Origin: Actinobacillus vicugnae
GTDB taxonomy: Bacteria > Pseudomonadota > Gammaproteobacteria > Enterobacterales > Pasteurellaceae
DNA: 64,000 bases
Direction: 5' to 3'
Assembly: GCF_901687125.1 (NCBI RefSeq)
Contig: NZ_CABFJY010000002.1
Coordinates: forward strand, 1-64,000
In this document: positions 37,320-47,743 of the stretch, piece after piece
Position numbering within the stretch: position 1 is the first letter of the stretch
Layout of the letters: every line of letters begins with the position of its first letter
Made by a program: the position numbers and the translations under genes
The notes under the pieces: model-generated
Database searches by the model: none
What the model saw: the letters and a program-made list of their open reading frames with translations, nothing else
What the model was told of the DNA's origin: nothing

Positions 37320-40300
37320 CTAGTCTTCGTCTAACTCCATATCGATACCTAAGGCACGAATCTCTTTCAACAATACGTTGAATGACTCTGGCATACCTGG
37401 TTCCATTTGGTGTGTGCCATCTACGATGTTTTTATACATCTTCGTACGACCGTTCACGTCATCCGATTTAACTGTTAGCATTTCTTGTAAGGTGTAAGCT
37501 GCGCCGTATGCTTCTAATGCCCAAACCTCCATCTCACCGAAACGCTGACCACCGAACTGCGCTTTACCACCAAGTGGTTGCTGAGTAACCAAGCTATAAG
37601 AACCTGTTGAACGAGCATGCATTTTGTCATCAACTAAGTGGTTCAATTTGAGCATATACATGTAACCCACTGTTACTGGACGCTCGAATTTCTCACCAGT
37701 ACGACCGTCAAATAACGTGATTTGACCTGAAGTTGGTAAGCCACCTAATTCTAATAAGCCTTTGATTTCAGCTTCGTGCGCACCGTCAAATACTGGTGTC
37801 GCAAGCGGTAAACCTTTACGTAAGTTTTCTGCTAAACGCATCACTTCTTCGTCAGTAAAGGTACTTAAATCAACAACTTGTGAACCGTGACCTAAGTCAT
37901 ACGCTTTTTGGATATATTCACGTAATTTCGCCACTTCTTGTTGCTGTTTGATCATCTTATTAATCTGATCACCGATACCTTTCGCCGCTAAACCTAAGTG
38001 GGTTTCTAAGATCTGACCAATGTTCATACGTGAAGGTACGCCCAATGGGTTCAATACGATCTCAACTGGCTGGCCGTTTTCATCGTATGGCATATCTTCA
38101 ACTGGGTTAATTTTTGAGATAACCCCTTTGTTACCGTGACGACCCGCCATTTTATCACCAGGTTGGATTTGGCGACGAACTGCTAGGTAAACTTTAACCA
38201 CTTTTAATACGCCAGGCGCTAAATCGTCACCTTGGATGATCTTATTACGTTTAATTTCAAGTTTACGTTCGAATTCCTTACGTAATTCTTCGTGCTGTTC
38301 TGCAAGCTGCTCTAATTGATTTTGTTTTGCTTCGTCATCTAAGGTTTGTTCTAACCATTTCTCACGAGAAACTTTATCTAGTTCTGCTTCACTCACACCA
38401 CCTTCAACTAATAAGTTGCGAACACGAGTAAATAAACCCGCTTCTAAAATCTCTAACTCTTCGGTTAAATCTTTTTTCGCTTCACGAAGTTGCATTTCTT
38501 CGATTTCTAAAGCACGTTTATCTTTTTCTACACCATCACGGGTAAATACTTGAACGTCGATAACCGTACCTGAAGTACCGTTTGGTACACGTAATGAAGA
38601 ATCTTTAACGTCAGACGCTTTCTCACCGAAGATCGCACGTAAAAGTTTTTCTTCTGGTGTTAATTGAGTTTCACCTTTAGGTGTTACTTTACCGACTAAG
38701 ATGTCGCCACCTTTAACTTCCGCACCCACATACACGATACCTGATTCGTCAAGTTTGCTTAATGCAGACTCACCTACGTTTGGAATATCCGCTGTGATTT
38801 CTTCCGCACCAAGTTTAGTATCACGCGCCACACAAGATAATTCTTGAATGTGGATAGTCGTGAAACGGTCTTCTTGTACTACACGCTCAGAAACTAACAT
38901 TGAGTCTTCGAAGTTATAACCATTCCATGGCATGAATGCCACACGAATATTTTGACCTAATGCTAATTCGCCTAAGTCGGTTGAAGGACCATCCGCTAAG
39001 ATCTCACCACGTGCTACTGGCTCACCTAAATTCACACAAGGAATTTGGTTGATACAGGTATTTTGGTTTGAACGGGTGTATTTAATTAAGTTATAGATGT
39101 CGATACCTGCTTCACCTGGAATCGTTTCATCTTCATTTACTTTCACCACGATACGAGATGCATCAACATATTGGATTGTACCACCACGTTTCGCCACAAT
39201 CGCCACACCTGAATCAAGTGCGATTGGTTTTTCCATACCCGTACCAACAAGTGGTTTATCCGCGCGTAATGTTGGAACTGCCTGACGTTGCATGTTCGCC
39301 CCCATTAACGCACGGTTCGCATCGTCGTGCTCTAAGAATGGGATTAATGCCGCCGCAACAGAAACTACTTGTTGTGTTGAGATATCCATATAATGGATAT
39401 CTTCTGGTTTATATAAACCTGATTCACCGTGTTCACCACGACAAGTTACGTATGTATCAGTAAAGCGGAAGTTCTCATCTAAGTTTGAGTTCGCCTGAGC
39501 GATAACGTAGTTACCTTCTTCAATCGCTGATAAATACTCAATATCTTCAGTCACTTGACCATTTACCACTTTACGGAATGGTGTTTCTAAGAAACCGTAG
39601 TTATTGGTACGTGCATACACTGAAAGTGAGTTAATCAAACCGATGTTTGGACCTTCAGGCGTTTCGATTGGACATAATCGACCATAGTGCGTCGGGTGTA
39701 CGTCTCGAACCTCAAAACCAGCACGTTCACGAGTTAAACCACCTGGACCTAATGCCGAAATACGACGTTTATGGGTAACCTCTGAAAGCGGGTTATTTTG
39801 GTCCATAAATTGCGAAAGTTGTGAAGAACCAAAGAATTCTTTCACTGCCGCAGAAATTGGTTTTGCATTGATTAAATCTTGCGGAGTAATACCGTCTAAA
39901 TCACCTAATGATAAACGCTCACGCACAGCACGTTCTACACGCACTAAACCAATACGGAATTGGTTTTCTGCCATTTCGCCTACAGAACGAATACGACGGT
40001 TACCTAAGTGGTCGATATCATCCACTTCACCGCGACCATTACGGATTTCAATTAATTTTTGCATTACGCCGATGATGTCATCGTTACTTAAAATGCCTGA
40101 GCCTACACCTTCAGCAAGGTTAAGTGAACGGTTGAACTTCATACGACCTACCGCAGATAAGTCATAACGATCAGCAGAGAAGAACATATTGTCGAATAAT
40201 GCTTCTGCTGCTTCTTTCGTTGGTGGCTCACCTGGACGCATCATACGATAGATTTCAACTAATGCACTTAAACGGTCATAAGTTGGATCTACACGTAATG

Positions 40301-41348
40301 TTTCAGAAATATAAGGACCGTGATCTAAATCGTTAGTAAATAACACATCGATCTCTTTGTAACCTGCTTGCGATAATTTCGCTAACATTTCCATTGAGAT
40401 TTCCATATTTGCTGGGCAAACTACTTCACCTGTTGAAAGATCAATATAATCTTTCGCAGCTACTTTACCTACGATGTACTCTACTGGCACTTCAATTTGT
40501 GAAATACCGTCTTTTTCTAAAGTACGAATATGGCGTGCAGTAATACGACGACCACGTTCTACATAAACTTTACCGTTAGCTTCAATATCAAATGCTGCCG
40601 TTTCACCACGTAAACGCTCTGGCACCAATGTCATTAATAATTTGTTATCTTGGATTTCAAAGGTTACTTTTTCGAAGAAAATCGAAAGGATTTCTTCTGT
40701 GGTGTAGCCTAAAGCACGTAGAATAATCGTTGCTGGTAATTTACGACGACGGTCGATACGTGCGTAAAGGTTGTCTTTCGGGTCAAATTCGAAATCTAAC
40801 CAAGAACCACGGTAAGGAATAATACGTGCGTTATAAAGCACTTTACCTGAAGAGTGGGTTTTACCTTTGTCAGAATCGAAGAATACGCCTGGACTACGGT
40901 GTAACTGAGACACAATTACACGCTCAGTACCGTTGATGACGAATGTACCGTTGTCAGTCATTAATGGGATTTCGCCCATATACACGTTTTGTTCTTTAAT
41001 GTCTTTTACCGTACCCGCTGCTGCTTCACGGTCAAAAGTCACTAAACGTAATTTTACGCGTAATGGTGCGGCATAGGTTGTACCACGAATTTGACATTCA
41101 CGCACATCAAAAACAGGCTCACCTAATTCGTAAGAAACGTATTGTAATTCAGTTGCACCATTGTTACTTACAATTGGGAACACTGAACGGAATGCCGCTT
41201 CTAAACCTTGTTGTCCTTCTGAATCTCTTTGAATGAATTTTTCAAAAGAATCAAGTTGAATTGTTAATAGATAAGGTACGTTAAGCACTTGTGGACGTTT
41301 ACCAAAGCTCTTACGAATACGCTTTTTCTCGGAATATGAGTATGCCAT
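37320..41348 (-). CDS. rpoB: RNA polymerase subunit beta
   Basis: 1342 residues from the ATG at 41348 ([20 protein letters not shown]), exactly the E. coli length. An in-frame start 42 nt upstream is rejected. The rifampicin region has wild-type-looking [24 protein letters not shown]. Active-site segments [11 protein letters not shown] and GRHGNKGV are present. It follows rplL after a 407-bp spacer with two hairpins. Confidence 0.99.
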   Translation of the reverse strand: MAYSYSEKKRIRKSFGKRPQVLNVPYLLTIQLDSFEKFIQRDSEGQQGLEAAFRSVFPIVSNNGATELQYVSYELGEPVFDVRECQIRGTTYAAPLRVKLRLVTFDREAAAGTVKDIKEQNVYMGEIPLMTDNGTFVINGTERVIVSQLHRSPGVFFDSDKGKTHSSGKVLYNARIIPYRGSWLDFEFDPKDNLYARIDRRRKLPATIILRALGYTTEEILSIFFEKVTFEIQDNKLLMTLVPERLRGETAAFDIEANGKVYVERGRRITARHIRTLEKDGISQIEVPVEYIVGKVAAKDYIDLSTGEVVCPANMEISMEMLAKLSQAGYKEIDVLFTNDLDHGPYISETLRVDPTYDRLSALVEIYRMMRPGEPPTKEAAEALFDNMFFSADRYDLSAVGRMKFNRSLNLAEGVGSGILSNDDIIGVMQKLIEIRNGRGEVDDIDHLGNRRIRSVGEMAENQFRIGLVRVERAVRERLSLGDLDGITPQDLINAKPISAAVKEFFGSSQLSQFMDQNNPLSEVTHKRRISALGPGGLTRERAGFEVRDVHPTHYGRLCPIETPEGPNIGLINSLSVYARTNNYGFLETPFRKVVNGQVTEDIEYLSAIEEGNYVIAQANSNLDENFRFTDTYVTCRGEHGESGLYKPEDIHYMDISTQQVVSVAAALIPFLEHDDANRALMGANMQRQAVPTLRADKPLVGTGMEKPIALDSGVAIVAKRGGTIQYVDASRIVVKVNEDETIPGEAGIDIYNLIKYTRSNQNTCINQIPCVNLGEPVARGEILADGPSTDLGELALGQNIRVAFMPWNGYNFEDSMLVSERVVQEDRFTTIHIQELSCVARDTKLGAEEITADIPNVGESALSKLDESGIVYVGAEVKGGDILVGKVTPKGETQLTPEEKLLRAIFGEKASDVKDSSLRVPNGTSGTVIDVQVFTRDGVEKDKRALEIEEMQLREAKKDLTEELEILEAGLFTRVRNLLVEGGVSEAELDKVSREKWLEQTLDDEAKQNQLEQLAEQHEELRKEFERKLEIKRNKIIQGDDLAPGVLKVVKVYLAVRRQIQPGDKMAGRHGNKGVISKINPVEDMPYDENGQPVEIVLNPLGVPSRMNIGQILETHLGLAAKGIGDQINKMIKQQQEVAKLREYIQKAYDLGHGSQVVDLSTFTDEEVMRLAENLRKGLPLATPVFDGAHEAEIKGLLELGGLPTSGQITLFDGRTGEKFERPVTVGYMYMLKLNHLVDDKMHARSTGSYSLVTQQPLGGKAQFGGQRFGEMEVWALEAYGAAYTLQEMLTVKSDDVNGRTKMYKNIVDGTHQMEPGMPESFNVLLKEIRALGIDMELDED

Positions 41349-41558
41349 TGTTAGATAGCCTTCTGATTTTTTTGGGTTAAGATTACACAATCCGACTTAC
41401 AGGACCAGCTGGAAGTGGCATTAATTTTACGAAGTGTCATTTTCCATTTGCCTTACTTACAGTCAAAAATCACTACTACAAGCGGTCAAAATGGGGAGGA
41501 AATTTGCAAATTTTGCTGATTAAAATGACAAAATCAACAATTGCTTTCAAGCACAAAA

Positions 41559-41584
41559 GGCTGACGGAATAATCATCGTCAGCC
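41559..41584. terminator. Hairpin in the rplL-rpoB spacer
   Basis: GGCTGACG and CGTCAGCC form an 8-bp stem with a 10-nt loop, followed by TTTT on the minus strand. It could attenuate transcription or be an RNase III processing site, as known for the E. coli rplL-rpoB spacer. A single uptake sequence lies nearby at 41480. The rest of the spacer shows nothing else. Confidence 0.55.
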
Positions 41585-41690
41585 GTAAATGCAAAAATGG
41601 TTGGTAATTGTAGCAAATCGATGAAATTTTAACAAGCAAGAACCAAGCAAAAATTTATTATTTCTGAGTATGCTAACTCAGCAAAATGCA

Positions 41691-41718
41691 AAAACCCCGA
41701 TGTTTCCATCGGGGTTTT
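41691..41718. terminator. Terminator/attenuator after rplL
   Basis: CCCCGATG and CATCGGGG form a stem with flanking A4/T6 runs, 37 bp after the rplL stop. In the minus direction the stem is followed by TTTTTGC. It should terminate a fraction of transcripts and so lower rpoBC relative to rplJL. Confidence 0.85.
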
Positions 41719-41755
41719 TTATGAACTTGAAGTTCTGGATAAGTTAAATCAAAAA

Positions 41756-42133
41756 TTATTTGATTTCTACTTGTGCACCAGCTTCTTCTAATTCTTTCTT
41801 AAGTGCATCAGCTTCAGCTTTAGATATGCCTTCTTTTAATGCTGCTGGTGCAGATTCAACTAAGTCTTTAGCTTCTTTTAAGCCTAAACCAGTTGCACCA
41901 CGTACTGCTTTGATTACAGCAACTTTGTTTGCACCTGCGTTAGCAAGGATTACGTCGAATTCAGTTTTTTCTTCTGCTGCCGCTGCGCCTGCTGCTGGAG
42001 CTGCTGCTACTGCTGCCGCTGCTGAAACACCGAATTTTTCTTCCATCGCTGCGATTAATTCAACGATTTCTGATACTGATTTTGAAGCGATCGCTTCGAT
42101 TAATTGTTCGTTAGTTAATGACATGACAATCAA
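41756..42133 (-). CDS. rplL: 50S ribosomal protein L7/L12
   Basis: 125 residues. An N-terminal dimerisation domain ([20 protein letters not shown]) is followed by an Ala-rich hinge. The conserved C-terminal factor-binding domain has [20 protein letters not shown] and [15 protein letters not shown]. The ATG at 42127 is an alternative start and gives MSLTNEQL, which matches the family better than the upstream one. It follows rplJ by about 50 bp. Confidence 0.98.
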   Translation of the reverse strand: MIVMSLTNEQLIEAIASKSVSEIVELIAAMEEKFGVSAAAAVAAAPAAGAAAAEEKTEFDVILANAGANKVAVIKAVRGATGLGLKEAKDLVESAPAALKEGISKAEADALKKELEEAGAQVEIK

Positions 42134-42184
42134 TTCCTAAAGTAAATAAGTTGTTAAACGAGTTAAGAAGTTTTCTGCAAAGAA

Positions 42185-42676
42185 TTATGCAGCTTCTTGT
42201 AATTTGTCGCGTAATGCCGCAAGAGTGCGAACAAGTTTGCCTGCCGCAGCTTCTTTCATTGTGCCCATTAAACGTGCAATTGCTTCTTCGTAAGTTGGTA
42301 ATGTAGCTAAGAATTCTACATCTTGTACTTTACCTTCAAAGGCTGCACCTTTAAGTTCAAACTCTTTGTTTGCTTTCGCAAATTCAGTGAACAAACGTGC
42401 TGCTGCACCTGGATGTTCATGAGAGAATGCGATAAGAGTTGGACCAGTAAACGTATCTTTTAAGCACTCGAATTCTGTGCCTTCAACCGCACGACGTAAT
42501 AAAGTATTACGTACAACACGCATTGTTACACCAGCTTCACGAGCAGATTTACGTAACTCAGTCATTTTCTCAACTGTAACGCCACGAGAATCCGCAACAA
42601 CAGCTGAAAGGGCACCTTTGGCAGCTTCGTTTACTTCAGCAACAATCGCTTGTTTGTCTTGAAGATTTAATGCCAT
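42185..42676 (-). CDS. rplJ: 50S ribosomal protein L10
   Basis: 163 residues from the ATG at 42676 ([15 protein letters not shown]), which follows GGAGC; in-frame codons upstream belong to the leader. Nearly identical in pattern to E. coli L10 ([34 protein letters not shown]). L10 carries the L7/L12 stalk and represses its own mRNA through the leader. It is the first gene of the operon; rplK-rplA are not upstream. Confidence 0.98.
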   Translation of the reverse strand: MALNLQDKQAIVAEVNEAAKGALSAVVADSRGVTVEKMTELRKSAREAGVTMRVVRNTLLRRAVEGTEFECLKDTFTGPTLIAFSHEHPGAAARLFTEFAKANKEFELKGAAFEGKVQDVEFLATLPTYEEAIARLMGTMKEAAAGKLVRTLAALRDKLQEAA

Positions 42677-42915
42677 TGGTTTTAGCTCCTGATACACTCC
42701 ACTAAACGTGGAATTTACAAAAAACCTCAAAAAACTCACCGCTTGCATTGCAAGTAGCAATCTTCTGAGCCTAAGGTGTCCAGAAGCAGAAAATTCTGTC
42801 TGTTCACCATCTACGTAGGCTAAATTAAGAGATGATTAACATCATTTCACCTACGGTCTTGGACGGGGCTTGATTTGGCAAGCACCATCAATCTTTGCGA
42901 TTAACGCAAAATAGG
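42677..42915 (-). promoter_or_regulatory. rplJ leader (L10 autoregulatory region)
   Basis: An untranslated leader of about 240 nt between the predicted start near 42915 and rplJ. It contains several short hairpins, for example around CAGAATTTTCTG and GCTACTTGCAATGCAAGCGG. The position and length fit the L10 leader that binds the L10-L12 complex. I recognise it by context rather than by folding. Confidence 0.65.
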
Positions 42916-42921
42916 TTGCAG

Positions 42922-42950
42922 ATTCTACGCTGATTTTTTAAACGTGTAAA
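42922..42950 (-). promoter_or_regulatory. Promoter of rplJL-rpoBC
   Basis: On the minus strand the -35 is TTTACA (42945-42950) and the -10 is TAGAAT (42922-42927), with a 17-bp spacer. It begins 12 bp after the stop of the MMPL exporter gene. I see no terminator between the pigment operon and this promoter, so read-through into rplJ is possible. Confidence 0.8.
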
Positions 42951-42962
42951 GCGAAATTTGAG

Positions 42963-45245
42963 CTAACTCGCTGAAAACATTCGCAGTCTCAGCAAAATCA
43001 ACCCAATACAAATAGCAATACCGAGACTCACACTCAAACCAAAACTCGCGACAGCTGGTGTACTACTCAATGCCAATAAGCAAAATGAGATCATGGTAGT
43101 GCTTGCTGCCAATAAAATTGCCGTAATTTTGGTTGCTAATTGTTCATTGGAGTGCTGCATATAAGCGGTGTAATCAATTCCAATTGCCGAAACTAACAAC
43201 AAGCCAAACATGGTAAATAATGTGATTGGCAAACCGAACCAGCCAAAAATCCCCACCGTTGCAACAATCGCTGCCATTGGAATCGCAAGCATTTGCACCG
43301 TTGCTTTACGCCCAAACAAACGCCATAACAATAATCCAGCCAGCACAAAAGAAATTGCCTTCAACCACGCGGCATGATTGCGTGTCTGCTGGAAAGCTTG
43401 ATTTAAATAGCTTCGTTTATCTTGCCAAAAAATATCCTGATTATTAGCTAACGCTTGCAAAGACTCCGTCGCTGTCGCCTGCTGAATCTTCACGAGAGTT
43501 GCTACTTGATTTGCATTGATATTCGCTAAATAAAGCGTTTTCCAAGCTTGTCCCAATGTTGTATTTAACGCTTGTTGCAAAGAAAGTGTTGACTGTGTTT
43601 GCAATTGTTGAATCGAATCGCTTATTGCCTTATCAGGCAAACCTAATTCCAGCAACGCTTGATAATCAAGCGGTCGAATTTTTTGTGAAATTTGCATATA
43701 AAGTTGTTGCTGTGCTTGCTCAGAGCGAAACCATTGGCTGATAGCTTGATGGGGCTGATTTAACGCACTCAATTGTTGTGAAAGCTGTGCTGTTTTCGCC
43801 AATAATTGCTCGTCATTATCTGCCACCACAAGGAAATATTGGCTACCTAAATCAATTCCTGTCAGCTGTGCAATATGTTGTACTTCTTGCAACATCGCTG
43901 GGGGCATTGATACCCATTGGCGAATATCGTCCTGCCATTTTGATTGCCACACACCTGCCACTAGCATAGCAACAAGTAATAGTTGCACACTGCGATAAGT
44001 GAACCATTTTGGTAATTTAAACCACTCAAGTGAAACACGTGGACGCCGTGCAAAATCAGCCTGTGCAAATATGACAGGCAAAAATAATATAGTAGCTAAA
44101 ATAGAGGAAACTAACGCCACACCAGAAAAAAGTGCGGTTTGTTTTAGCACAGGTAAATCGGTAAACCACAGCAAACCGTAGCCTAACAAAGTAATCAACA
44201 AGCTGATAATAAAAGTCAGCTGGTGATCTTTCATTGCTTGTTCTGCCCGCCATTGTTTAACAGATAATGCCGAGGCAAGCCAATGTAATGGGAAATCAAT
44301 CAACACCCCAACTAAACTAGTGCCAATCACTAAGGTTAAAAGATGAATTTGCCCTAACGTAAATACGGTTGCTACAATGCCCATACCCATTCCGATAAAA
44401 ATTGGCATAAATAGCGCAAGTACCCGCCAAGAACGAAATACCAAAAGTAGCAATACCAACGTTAAACCAATTCCTAAGCTACTCATTAACACACTTTCAC
44501 TTTCTGCCTGCTGTTTAGCCGCTGCTGCAAATAATGCTGAACCCGCTGTTTTAAATTCGGCTTGTAACTGCTCAGCATATTGTCGGTTTTCTGCCAATAG
44601 TACGGGAAGCGCTTGGCTTGCATTCAGCATATTTACCTGCTGTAGCTCTGCCCGCAACAACACCCATGTTTTTGCCTGATGTTCGGTAAAAATCATGCTA
44701 TTTTGCGCATTCCAACGCATATTCGAAAGTTGTTGTGCTTGACTTAATACAAAACGTGCTACCCCCAGCCAATCTTGATCAAGTGGCACTAACTGACTTT
44801 GATTAAATGGATTAGCAATTTGCGCCGCATAATCTTGAAAGTAGTGCGCAGGCGAATTTAATAGTTGAGACTGAATATCAGCGGGTAACACTGCCCATTT
44901 AAGCTGTTGAATTTCTTGTTGAAGCTGGGGAAGGTTAGGTTCTGTTTTGTCAAAAATTTGCTGAAACAGACCGCTTTTTTGCCATTGTTGACTAATCGCA
45001 GACGCAATCGCAAAGGCTTGGTTTGCTTCCGAATGCCCAACCAAAGCGATAATTTGGCGGTTGAGTTGTTGTTCTTGCCAGCGGTCGGCTTCAATTTGGA
45101 CTGCTGACCATTGTTGCGTTTGTGGTAAAAGCGAACGCAAATCTGTTTCAAACCAATTGGAATGGAGTTTCTGTAGGCTAAATAAGGCGAAAGCGCCCAA
45201 TAAAAAGACCGCATATAAAATGCGGTAAGCGATCATTTTTTTCAT
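42963..45245 (-). CDS. MMPL/RND-family exporter of the aryl-polyene operon
   Basis: 760 residues with the RND double pattern: span 1, a periplasmic loop of about 200 residues, five spans (about 255-395), then a repeat with span 7, a second loop and five spans at the end. GTSLVGVLIDFPLHWLAS and VSAIGIDYTAYMQHS are matching halves with the membrane aspartates typical of proton-driven MMPL proteins. Such exporters occur in aryl-polyene clusters and are thought to move the lipid to the outer membrane. It is the last gene of the operon, 9 bp after the LolA-like gene. Confidence 0.9.
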   Translation of the reverse strand: MKKMIAYRILYAVFLLGAFALFSLQKLHSNWFETDLRSLLPQTQQWSAVQIEADRWQEQQLNRQIIALVGHSEANQAFAIASAISQQWQKSGLFQQIFDKTEPNLPQLQQEIQQLKWAVLPADIQSQLLNSPAHYFQDYAAQIANPFNQSQLVPLDQDWLGVARFVLSQAQQLSNMRWNAQNSMIFTEHQAKTWVLLRAELQQVNMLNASQALPVLLAENRQYAEQLQAEFKTAGSALFAAAAKQQAESESVLMSSLGIGLTLVLLLLVFRSWRVLALFMPIFIGMGMGIVATVFTLGQIHLLTLVIGTSLVGVLIDFPLHWLASALSVKQWRAEQAMKDHQLTFIISLLITLLGYGLLWFTDLPVLKQTALFSGVALVSSILATILFLPVIFAQADFARRPRVSLEWFKLPKWFTYRSVQLLLVAMLVAGVWQSKWQDDIRQWVSMPPAMLQEVQHIAQLTGIDLGSQYFLVVADNDEQLLAKTAQLSQQLSALNQPHQAISQWFRSEQAQQQLYMQISQKIRPLDYQALLELGLPDKAISDSIQQLQTQSTLSLQQALNTTLGQAWKTLYLANINANQVATLVKIQQATATESLQALANNQDIFWQDKRSYLNQAFQQTRNHAAWLKAISFVLAGLLLWRLFGRKATVQMLAIPMAAIVATVGIFGWFGLPITLFTMFGLLLVSAIGIDYTAYMQHSNEQLATKITAILLAASTTMISFCLLALSSTPAVASFGLSVSLGIAICIGLILLRLRMFSAS

Positions 45246-45254
45246 TATTTTTAC

Positions 45255-45839
45255 CTATGGCAAAGCACTACGCACATCGTTGGCAAGAGGCTGATTTACT
45301 TGGTGTTGATGAAATTGAATCAAAGTGCGGTCGCCCTGTTTCTCTTTTAATTCAATAGCATTAACTACGCTCCCCCCCTGTAAAGTAATTTGCTCAAAAA
45401 TTTGTTTCATTAATAAGCTATTTGGTTGTAATGCTAAGTGCCAATCCGTCGCAGAGCCTGTCAGAGTGAGATCAAATTGGTTCGATAATGCTGAAATATC
45501 GCCACTTAACAAACCTAAAAATAACTGAATTTGCTCTGCTTGGCCTACATTACTACTTGCCACCCAGCGCATGCCGTTCCATTGCGAAATTCCTTGCTCG
45601 GTCACTTTCATTTGGCTGGCAAACGGTTTTTCCATTTGCCACAACAACCCTTTGTGTGCCACTAGTGCAAACTTACCTGTTGCGACAATCGGCTTGGCTA
45701 ACGCTTTTAAAAAGCGCTGTTGGGTAAAATCGCCTTGTACAGATTGTGGTTTTTGTAGTTGTTGAATCAGCTCTGCTTGCGAAAATCCCCAACTTAGTGG
45801 GCTAAAGAACGCTAAACATAACAGCAGGTATTTTTTCAT
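45255..45839 (-). CDS. LolA-like outer-membrane lipoprotein carrier
   Basis: 194 residues. A signal peptide is likely (MKKYLLLCLAFFSPLSWGFS). QLQKPQSVQGDFTQQRFLKAL and LLWQMEKPFASQMKVTEQG fit the LolA/LppC hydrophobic-cavity fold. In aryl-polyene clusters a LolA relative probably shuttles the polyene lipid through the periplasm with the MMPL exporter. It is not the housekeeping lolA, since it sits in the pigment operon. It overlaps the thioesterase gene by 4 nt. Confidence 0.85.
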   Translation of the reverse strand: MKKYLLLCLAFFSPLSWGFSQAELIQQLQKPQSVQGDFTQQRFLKALAKPIVATGKFALVAHKGLLWQMEKPFASQMKVTEQGISQWNGMRWVASSNVGQAEQIQLFLGLLSGDISALSNQFDLTLTGSATDWHLALQPNSLLMKQIFEQITLQGGSVVNAIELKEKQGDRTLIQFHQHQVNQPLANDVRSALP

Positions 45840-46294
45840 TTTTGTCCCTCAACAAGCGGTTGAAAATGCGGAAAATTTTGCACCGCATTGCGCCATGATA
45901 ATGGTGTTTCAAATTGTGTTTCACGGCTGGCAATTTCAATTACCATTTGTGTGGTTGAGCCTTTGGTGAGCTTTTCACTCGTAGTGGCATCAACAATCAG
46001 ATAATCAAATCGAATACAGCTTTCATATTCAATTAATGCGAGTTCTACCCGAATTTTTTGACGGAACAGTGCAGGTTTTACGTATTTCAAATCCAACGCA
46101 ACAATCGGATAAGCATAGCCATGTTCCCGCATCACATCATAGGTGTAGCCAATTTCTTCTAAAAATGCACAACGTGCCATTTCCAGATACTTCACATAAT
46201 GACCATGCCACATAATGTTCATCGAATCCACATCAAAAAATTGGATTTCATACTCCGACTGATGTAGACAATAAATATGTTTTTTCATTCTCAT
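45836..46294 (-). CDS. 4-hydroxybenzoyl-CoA-type thioesterase
   Basis: 152 residues, hot-dog fold. The acidic catalytic segment is FFDVDSMNIMWHGHYVKYLEMAR, typical of the YbgC/4HBT family. It probably releases or edits acyl chains on the operon's carrier proteins. The start may be the second Met pair (MKKHIYC, 46288) rather than MRMKK. It overlaps the LolA-like gene. Confidence 0.85.
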   Translation of the reverse strand: MRMKKHIYCLHQSEYEIQFFDVDSMNIMWHGHYVKYLEMARCAFLEEIGYTYDVMREHGYAYPIVALDLKYVKPALFRQKIRVELALIEYESCIRFDYLIVDATTSEKLTKGSTTQMVIEIASRETQFETPLSWRNAVQNFPHFQPLVEGQK

Positions 46295-46304
46295 GCTAAA
46301 AATA

Positions 46305-46337
46305 AAGCGGTAAGTTTTTGATTAAAAATTACCGCTT
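46305..46337. terminator. Intra-operon hairpin
   Basis: AAGCGGTAA and TTACCGCTT form a 9-bp stem around an A/T-rich loop in the 55-bp gap between the thioesterase and a lipoprotein gene. It resembles an inverted uptake-sequence pair. On the minus strand A/T-rich sequence follows but not a pure T run, so it may be a partial terminator. Confidence 0.5.
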
Positions 46338-46349
46338 ATTCTACAAAAA

Positions 46350-46775
46350 TTATTTTACAATGTCGCCTTTTAACGCCACACCACTTATTAAGTTACCTGC
46401 GTGGCACTCATATTGGGTTGCGCTCTTAAACTCTTTTTTCTTGTAGTAACTCACTAAGTTACCCACTTTCGTTGCGCCCTCTCTTTCTGCACGCTCTTGG
46501 AATTTTTTCACTGCAGATAAGAATGCCCAACGGCAAGAGTCTGCATCTGATTTATTTGCAGCATTAGTTTTTGGATTGGTTGTGATACCTTTGCGGATCA
46601 CCTTACCTGGCGCTGGTTTTGCAAAGTACAATTTAATATTTGGATTAAGCACTTCTTTTGCTTCTGCTGAATTAAGCGCCTCCTGAATAGATAAATGGTG
46701 AGTAGTATTACGTGGCGCACAAGCTGCCATAATTAATGCAACACCGATCACCCCTGCTGTTTTTACGAGTTTCAT
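46350..46775 (-). CDS. Small lipoprotein of the aryl-polyene operon
   Basis: 141 residues from the ATG at 46775, which follows GAGGAGAAC. Signal peptide and lipobox end at C19 (VALIMAAC). The mature part is soluble and carries a Cys pair (DSCRWAF and YECHAG). I do not recognise a defined enzyme family. Its place between an acyltransferase and a thioesterase suggests a role in assembly or export of the pigment lipid. Confidence 0.8.
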   Translation of the reverse strand: MKLVKTAGVIGVALIMAACAPRNTTHHLSIQEALNSAEAKEVLNPNIKLYFAKPAPGKVIRKGITTNPKTNAANKSDADSCRWAFLSAVKKFQERAEREGATKVGNLVSYYKKKEFKSATQYECHAGNLISGVALKGDIVK

Positions 46776-46807
46776 ATTGTTCTCCTCTCTGAACCTTATT
46801 ATGTAAG

Positions 46808-47743
46808 CTATTTTTGTTGCCAAAAATCGTAGAAATTAAACCATAAATGCGGATATTTTGCACATTCACTTGCTAATAAATCTGCATAGTTTTGCATGGC
46901 TTGCTGAATATTTTGCTGACGTAGCGCACCACGTCCTTGAATAGGAGGCGAAAAATGACGCAGTTTTAAGCGATATTTACCATTTTCTTTTAAGCTAAAA
47001 ATGCTATTAATCGGCGCTTTCAACAAGCTCGCTAATAACCATGCACCTTCTGGAAATTCTGCGTTTTTGCCTAAAAAATTGACCGCTTGTGTTTTATCGC
47101 CTCGCACAGGAACACGATCAGCCGCAATGGCGATCCACTCCCCACGTTCAATCCGCTCACTTAATTCCAGCATTTTTGGTACATCCAATTCTTCTACTTG
47201 AATAAGAGGCAATTCATCTGCACCCGCTGCAACCAGTGCTTGATTAAACGCTTCTGCGTGTTTGCTATGCACCAATGCATTTAATTTAAAGTTAGGATGA
47301 TGCCCGTTATTCAATAATGCTCGGCAAATTTCAATATTGCCAAAATGAGAACAAACTAAAATTTGCCCTCGTCCGCCTGCATCAATTTCCGCATACAAAT
47401 TTTCACTGTCATCAATAATTAAATCCGCATAATCAATCTGGTGTTGCCATACCGCAAAACGGTCGGTAATCGCTTCGCCAAACGCCAGAAATTGGCGGAA
47501 AACGGGCGCTTTTTTTAAGCGCACTTGCGGGAAACAAGCGGTCAAATTTTGCTGATATTCCGCAATGTAACCCCGTGCTTTTTTTGAGGTGACATAAAAA
47601 TATAGCACTACCCAAAAAGTAAACAAGCGAATTAACCATAGTGGGCAATATTGCACGATCAGCCGAGTAAGGCTGAGAAAAAATTGCGTACCTCGCTCTT
47701 TTTGATTTGCCCAATGGTGCTGGTTTTGCGTTGGTGTTGTCAT
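46808..47743 (-). CDS. LpxL/HtrB-like lysophospholipid acyltransferase
   Basis: 311 residues, one N-terminal membrane segment. Motifs are CSHFGNIEICRALL (an H-x4-E variant of the acyltransferase HX4D/E), ADRVPVRGD and NFLGKNAEFPEGAWLLA. It is similar to the lipid A acyltransferase family but belongs to the branch found in aryl-polyene clusters. It likely esterifies the polyene to a lipid anchor. It abuts the glycosyltransferase gene (1-nt overlap). Confidence 0.88.
   Translation of the reverse strand: MTTPTQNQHHWANQKERGTQFFLSLTRLIVQYCPLWLIRLFTFWVVLYFYVTSKKARGYIAEYQQNLTACFPQVRLKKAPVFRQFLAFGEAITDRFAVWQHQIDYADLIIDDSENLYAEIDAGGRGQILVCSHFGNIEICRALLNNGHHPNFKLNALVHSKHAEAFNQALVAAGADELPLIQVEELDVPKMLELSERIERGEWIAIAADRVPVRGDKTQAVNFLGKNAEFPEGAWLLASLLKAPINSIFSLKENGKYRLKLRHFSPPIQGRGALRQQNIQQAMQNYADLLASECAKYPHLWFNFYDFWQQK

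Noticed and set aside
41760-42140. 126-residue plus-strand ORF opposite rplL
   Set aside because: It is a shadow of the strongly biased rplL coding sequence, with an Ala/Ser-rich composition mirroring the other strand.
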